From assembly GCA_963805505.1 (NCBI GenBank), contig CAWDUP010000001.1:1-64000 (forward strand): 64,000 bases of DNA. The letters run 5' to 3'. The notes beneath the pieces were generated by a model. It worked only from the letters and a program-made list of their open reading frames with translations, did no database searches and was not told the origin of the DNA. Shown here piece by piece: positions 61,433 through 64,000 of the stretch. How positions within the stretch are numbered: position 1 is the stretch's first letter; every line of letters starts with the position of its first letter. The DNA is from JANPBY01 sp963805505 (GTDB lineage Bacteria; Actinomycetota; Actinomycetes; DATJPE01). The translations under genes and the position numbers were made by a program.

Positions 61433-62401
61433 GTGCTTGCCGTCTCCGCCACGTCCATCGATGCCGAAGACCCGCTCTCCGGGCTGACCATCGCAGAGCA
61501 CGCCGATCCGGTCGCGCAAGAAGATTGGACTCTGGTCGAGGTTCGGGCCGCTTCACTGAACCATCACGACCTGTTCAGCCTGATGGGGGTTGGGCTACCG
61601 GCCGAGCGGCTCCCGATGATCCTCGGCTGCGACGCAGCAGGAATCGACGAGGACGGTCGCGAGGTGATCGTCCACGGGGTGATCGGCGATCCAGCGGCCG
61701 GCGGGGGAGACGAGACCCTCGACCCGAAGCGCTCCCTGCTGTCCGAGGTGTTCGACGGGACGCTCGCCGAGCGCGTCGCCGTACCCCGTCGCAACCTGGT
61801 ACCCAAACCTGCTGAGCTGACCTTCGAGGAGGCTGCCTGCCTGCCGGTCGCGTGGCTCACGGCCTACCGAATGTTGTTCACCAAGGCGGGCGTCAAGCCA
61901 GGCGACACCGTCCTGGTGCAGGGCGCCGGGGGTGGTGTGGCAACGGCCGCAATCACGCTCGGCCGGGCCGCCGGCCTTCGGGTCTGGGCGACCAGCCGCG
62001 ACGAGAAGCGCAGGGCCAGAGCCGTGGACATCGGTGCCCACGCGTCGTTCGAGACCGGTGCGCGGCTGCCCGAGCGCGTTGACGCGGTGCTCGAGACGGT
62101 GGGCGAGGCCACGTGGGCGCACAGTCTGCGCGCACTCCGGCCGGGTGGGCGCCTTGTCGTGTCCGGTTCAACGTCTGGCCCCAACCCCCCGGCAGATCTG
62201 GCACGCGTGTTCTTCCTCCAGCTGTCCGTGGTGGGCTCCACGATGGGCACGCGCGCCGAGCTGGAAGGGCTGGCCCGGTTCTGCGTGACGACGGGAACGC
62301 GTCCGCTGATCGACTCGACGTACGCGTTGGCCGATGCTCGTGCTGCTTTCGAACGGCTCGCGAGCGGTGAGGCGTTCGGCAAGCTGGTCCTCAGTCCCTG
62401 A
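61433..62401 (+). CDS. Zinc-binding-type alcohol dehydrogenase/quinone reductase (MDR family)
   Basis: 322 residues. The N-terminal GroES-like fold has EVRAASLNHHDLFSLMGVGL and ILGCDAAGIDEDG; the nucleotide-binding fold has VLVQGAGGGVATAAITLGRA and WATSRDEKRRARAVDIGA. The catalytic-zinc Cys/His residues of true alcohol dehydrogenases are not evident, so a quinone- or enoyl-reductase activity is more likely. GTG 61433 lies 10 bases after sodX. Confidence 0.85.
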   Translation: MLAVSATSIDAEDPLSGLTIAEHADPVAQEDWTLVEVRAASLNHHDLFSLMGVGLPAERLPMILGCDAAGIDEDGREVIVHGVIGDPAAGGGDETLDPKRSLLSEVFDGTLAERVAVPRRNLVPKPAELTFEEAACLPVAWLTAYRMLFTKAGVKPGDTVLVQGAGGGVATAAITLGRAAGLRVWATSRDEKRRARAVDIGAHASFETGARLPERVDAVLETVGEATWAHSLRALRPGGRLVVSGSTSGPNPPADLARVFFLQLSVVGSTMGTRAELEGLARFCVTTGTRPLIDSTYALADARAAFERLASGEAFGKLVLSP

Positions 62402-62432
62402 GCTTCGGGGCAGTGACCTGCACGAGCCGACC

Positions 62433-62615
62433 TCAGTCGGCCATGTCTTCGTCGTCGAGGCGAGCCAGCCAGGTGGCCAGCCGCTCGACGGGCACCTCGA
62501 AGTCGGGATGCTCGTCGACGAACTCCTGAAGTCGAGCCGACAACCACCCGAGGCTGACCTCCTCGTCGCCCCGCCGCGACTCCAGCTCCTCGATCCCACG
62601 GTCGGTGAAGTACAT
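62433..62615 (-). CDS. DUF6104 family small protein
   Basis: 60 residues: MYFTDRGIEELESRRGDEEV, SLGWLSARLQEFVDEHPDFE, VPVERLATWLARLDDED. A compact acidic helical protein conserved in Actinobacteria next to the 2-oxoglutarate enzyme gene kgd, as here. Function unknown. It may be co-transcribed with kgd, whose stop is about 20 bases upstream. Confidence 0.82.
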   Translation of the reverse strand: MYFTDRGIEELESRRGDEEVSLGWLSARLQEFVDEHPDFEVPVERLATWLARLDDEDMAD

Positions 62616-62634
62616 GCCGCCTCGCCCGATCGGC

Positions 62635-64000
62635 TCAGCTCAGCGCGTCGGCGACGAGCTGGCGCTGCTCGGCATCGTGGCGCTGGTGCGAGCCGACGGC
62701 CGGCGAGGAGGACGCAGGTCGAGACACCCTCGTCAGTGGTCGGCCGATGAGCTCAGGCACCGAGCACGCTATGAACGTCCAGGCGCCCTGGTTGGCCGGC
62801 TCCTCCTGCACCCACCGGACCTCCTCGAGCCCGGGATACTGAGCCAGCGCTTCCGGGAGCGTGCGGAACGGCAGCGGATAGAGGCGCTCTAGACGCAGGA
62901 TGGCGGTGTCGGTCAACCCACGCGCCGCGCGTTCGGCCACCAGGTCCCAGTAGACCTTCCCGCTGCACAGCAGCACCCGACGGACAGCCGCCGGGTCGGT
63001 CTCGGTGTCGGGCTGCAGCGCACGGAAGAAACCTGACGTGAAGTCCGCCGTGGCCGACGCGGCCGCCTTGAGTCGGAGCATGGACTTCGGGGTGAAGACG
63101 ATGAGCGGGCGGCTCAGTGACGAATGGACCTGCCAGCGCAACAGATGGAAGTACGAGGCCGGCGTCGACGGCATGGCCACGGTCATGTTGTCCTCGGCGC
63201 ACAGCTGGAGGAACCGCTCGACGCGGGCTGAGGAGTGATCCGGCCCCTGACCCTCTTGACCATGGGGGAGAAGCAGAACAAGCGAGGAACGCTGCCCCCA
63301 CTTCTGCTCCCCCGAGGAGATGAATTCGTCGATGATCGTCTGGGCCCCGTTGACGAAGTCGCCGAACTGCGCCTCCCACATGACCAGGGCCTGGGGCCGG
63401 GCGACGGAGTAGCCGTACTCGAAGCCGACGGCAGCGAACTCTGACAGCAGCGAGTCGTAGACGTACAGCTTCGCGCCGTGCTCGTACAGCCGCTTCAGGG
63501 GTTTGTACTGCCATCCGGTTGCCCGGTCGACGATGACCGCATGCCGCTGGCCGAAGGTGCCCCGGCGGGAATCCTGGCCCACCAGGCGAACCGACGTGCC
63601 CTCGGTGAGCAGCGACCCGATGGCGAGGGCCTCGCCCATGGCCCAGTCGATCTGATCCTGCTCGACCATCTGCGCCCGTCGCTGCAGCTGCGGCGCCAGT
63701 CGCGGGTGAACGGTGAACCCCTCGGGCATCGACAGCTGTGAATCCACCACGCGTTTGATCACCTCGAGGTCGACACCCGTGGCGACGTCCGCGGAAGGAG
63801 TCTGGGGCACCAGGGACTTGCGACCCTCGCGTTCAACGGTCCGAGACTCCGCGTTGAGCGCTTCCTCGGCCTCGGCCGCTGCCGCCCGGGTGGCCTGGAA
63901 GACCTCCTCCAGCTGCTGCTGGTAGTCGCGGAGTGCTTCCTCGGCTTCCTCGACGCTGATGTCCCCTCGACCGATGAGCGCCTCGGTGTAGAGCTTGCGC
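62635..64000 (-). CDS. kgd: Multifunctional 2-oxoglutarate decarboxylase/dehydrogenase KGD, C-terminal part
   Basis: The 3' 455 codons; the gene runs off the right edge. The reading frame is open from 64000 with RKLYTEALIGRGDISVEEAE and a coiled-coil-like stretch, then the E1 transketolase-type domain: VRLVGQDSRRGTFGQRHAVI, LVMWEAQFGDFVNGAQTIID, LLPHGQEGQGPDHSSARVER, TPASYFHLLRWQVH and VLLCSGKVYWDL. KGD feeds the TCA cycle by decarboxylating 2-oxoglutarate and is regulated by GarA in Actinobacteria. Ends just before DUF6104. Confidence 0.93.
   Translation of the reverse strand, partial: RKLYTEALIGRGDISVEEAEEALRDYQQQLEEVFQATRAAAAEAEEALNAESRTVEREGRKSLVPQTPSADVATGVDLEVIKRVVDSQLSMPEGFTVHPRLAPQLQRRAQMVEQDQIDWAMGEALAIGSLLTEGTSVRLVGQDSRRGTFGQRHAVIVDRATGWQYKPLKRLYEHGAKLYVYDSLLSEFAAVGFEYGYSVARPQALVMWEAQFGDFVNGAQTIIDEFISSGEQKWGQRSSLVLLLPHGQEGQGPDHSSARVERFLQLCAEDNMTVAMPSTPASYFHLLRWQVHSSLSRPLIVFTPKSMLRLKAAASATADFTSGFFRALQPDTETDPAAVRRVLLCSGKVYWDLVAERAARGLTDTAILRLERLYPLPFRTLPEALAQYPGLEEVRWVQEEPANQGAWTFIACSVPELIGRPLTRVSRPASSSPAVGSHQRHDAEQRQLVADALS

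Noticed and set aside
1..64000. CRISPR array, prophage, insertion sequence, tRNA or rRNA
   Set aside because: No regularly spaced repeats with unique spacers, transposase, integrase (apart from xerD) or RNA gene signature was seen.

Overview
The window joins two unrelated genomes. Bases 1 to about 6345 carry a gene order typical of Alphaproteobacteria (CorC/HlyC-type protein, aroB, aroK, a small membrane protein, xerD, accA, an L,D-transpeptidase lipoprotein, and the 3' end of secA). Every gene in this part has one or more reading-frame breaks. From about base 6346 to the end the DNA is high-GC actinobacterial: WhiB1, SigR/RsrA, SigF/RsbW, bL37, BsaP, KGD-type 2-oxoglutarate enzyme, nickel SOD and a c-di-AMP riboswitch. 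Here the frames are intact, with one exception (ndh). secA and cydD are both cut off at the same point, so the most likely explanation is a chimeric contig rather than a natural fusion.

Actinobacterial layout. 6.35-24.35 kb is a respiratory and central-metabolism block: cydDC, two paralogous NAD-malic enzymes flanking a pyruvate:quinone oxidoreductase, a small lipoprotein, an APC permease, an HPPD-like VOC protein of unknown substrate, a membrane-anchored FMN glutamate-synthase-like protein, NDH-2 (frameshifted) and cydAB. Together these could carry electrons from malate and pyruvate to oxygen through quinone-linked enzymes that do not pump protons. 24.4-32.4 kb has a two-component system, a PLP decarboxylase, an acyl-CoA dehydrogenase, a P450, an AI-2E family transporter and a CBS protein. 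32.5-41 kb has membrane and secreted proteins, RsgA, a SRAP (HMCES/YedK) protein, a hydrolase, SigR-RsrA, ribosomal protein bL37 and two conserved unknowns.

41-46.4 kb is a signalling and motility stretch: a structured leader with a 21-residue ORF, two overlapping HD-GYP membrane proteins (the second degenerate), a biotinyl carrier protein and PilT. 46.4-55.2 kb holds BsaP, a thioesterase, a riboswitch-controlled M23 peptidase, an IlvG-like TPP enzyme and the bioA-bioF-bioD-bioB operon. 55.3-64 kb has PdtaS, WhiB1, a lipid-kinase family protein, RsbW-SigF, NiSOD with its protease SodX, an MDR oxidoreductase, DUF6104 and the 3' part of kgd.

No rRNA, tRNA, CRISPR array, transposase or phage gene was recognised. 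The species cannot be named from the sequence; for the main part an aerobic, mycothiol-using actinomycete is the safe statement.
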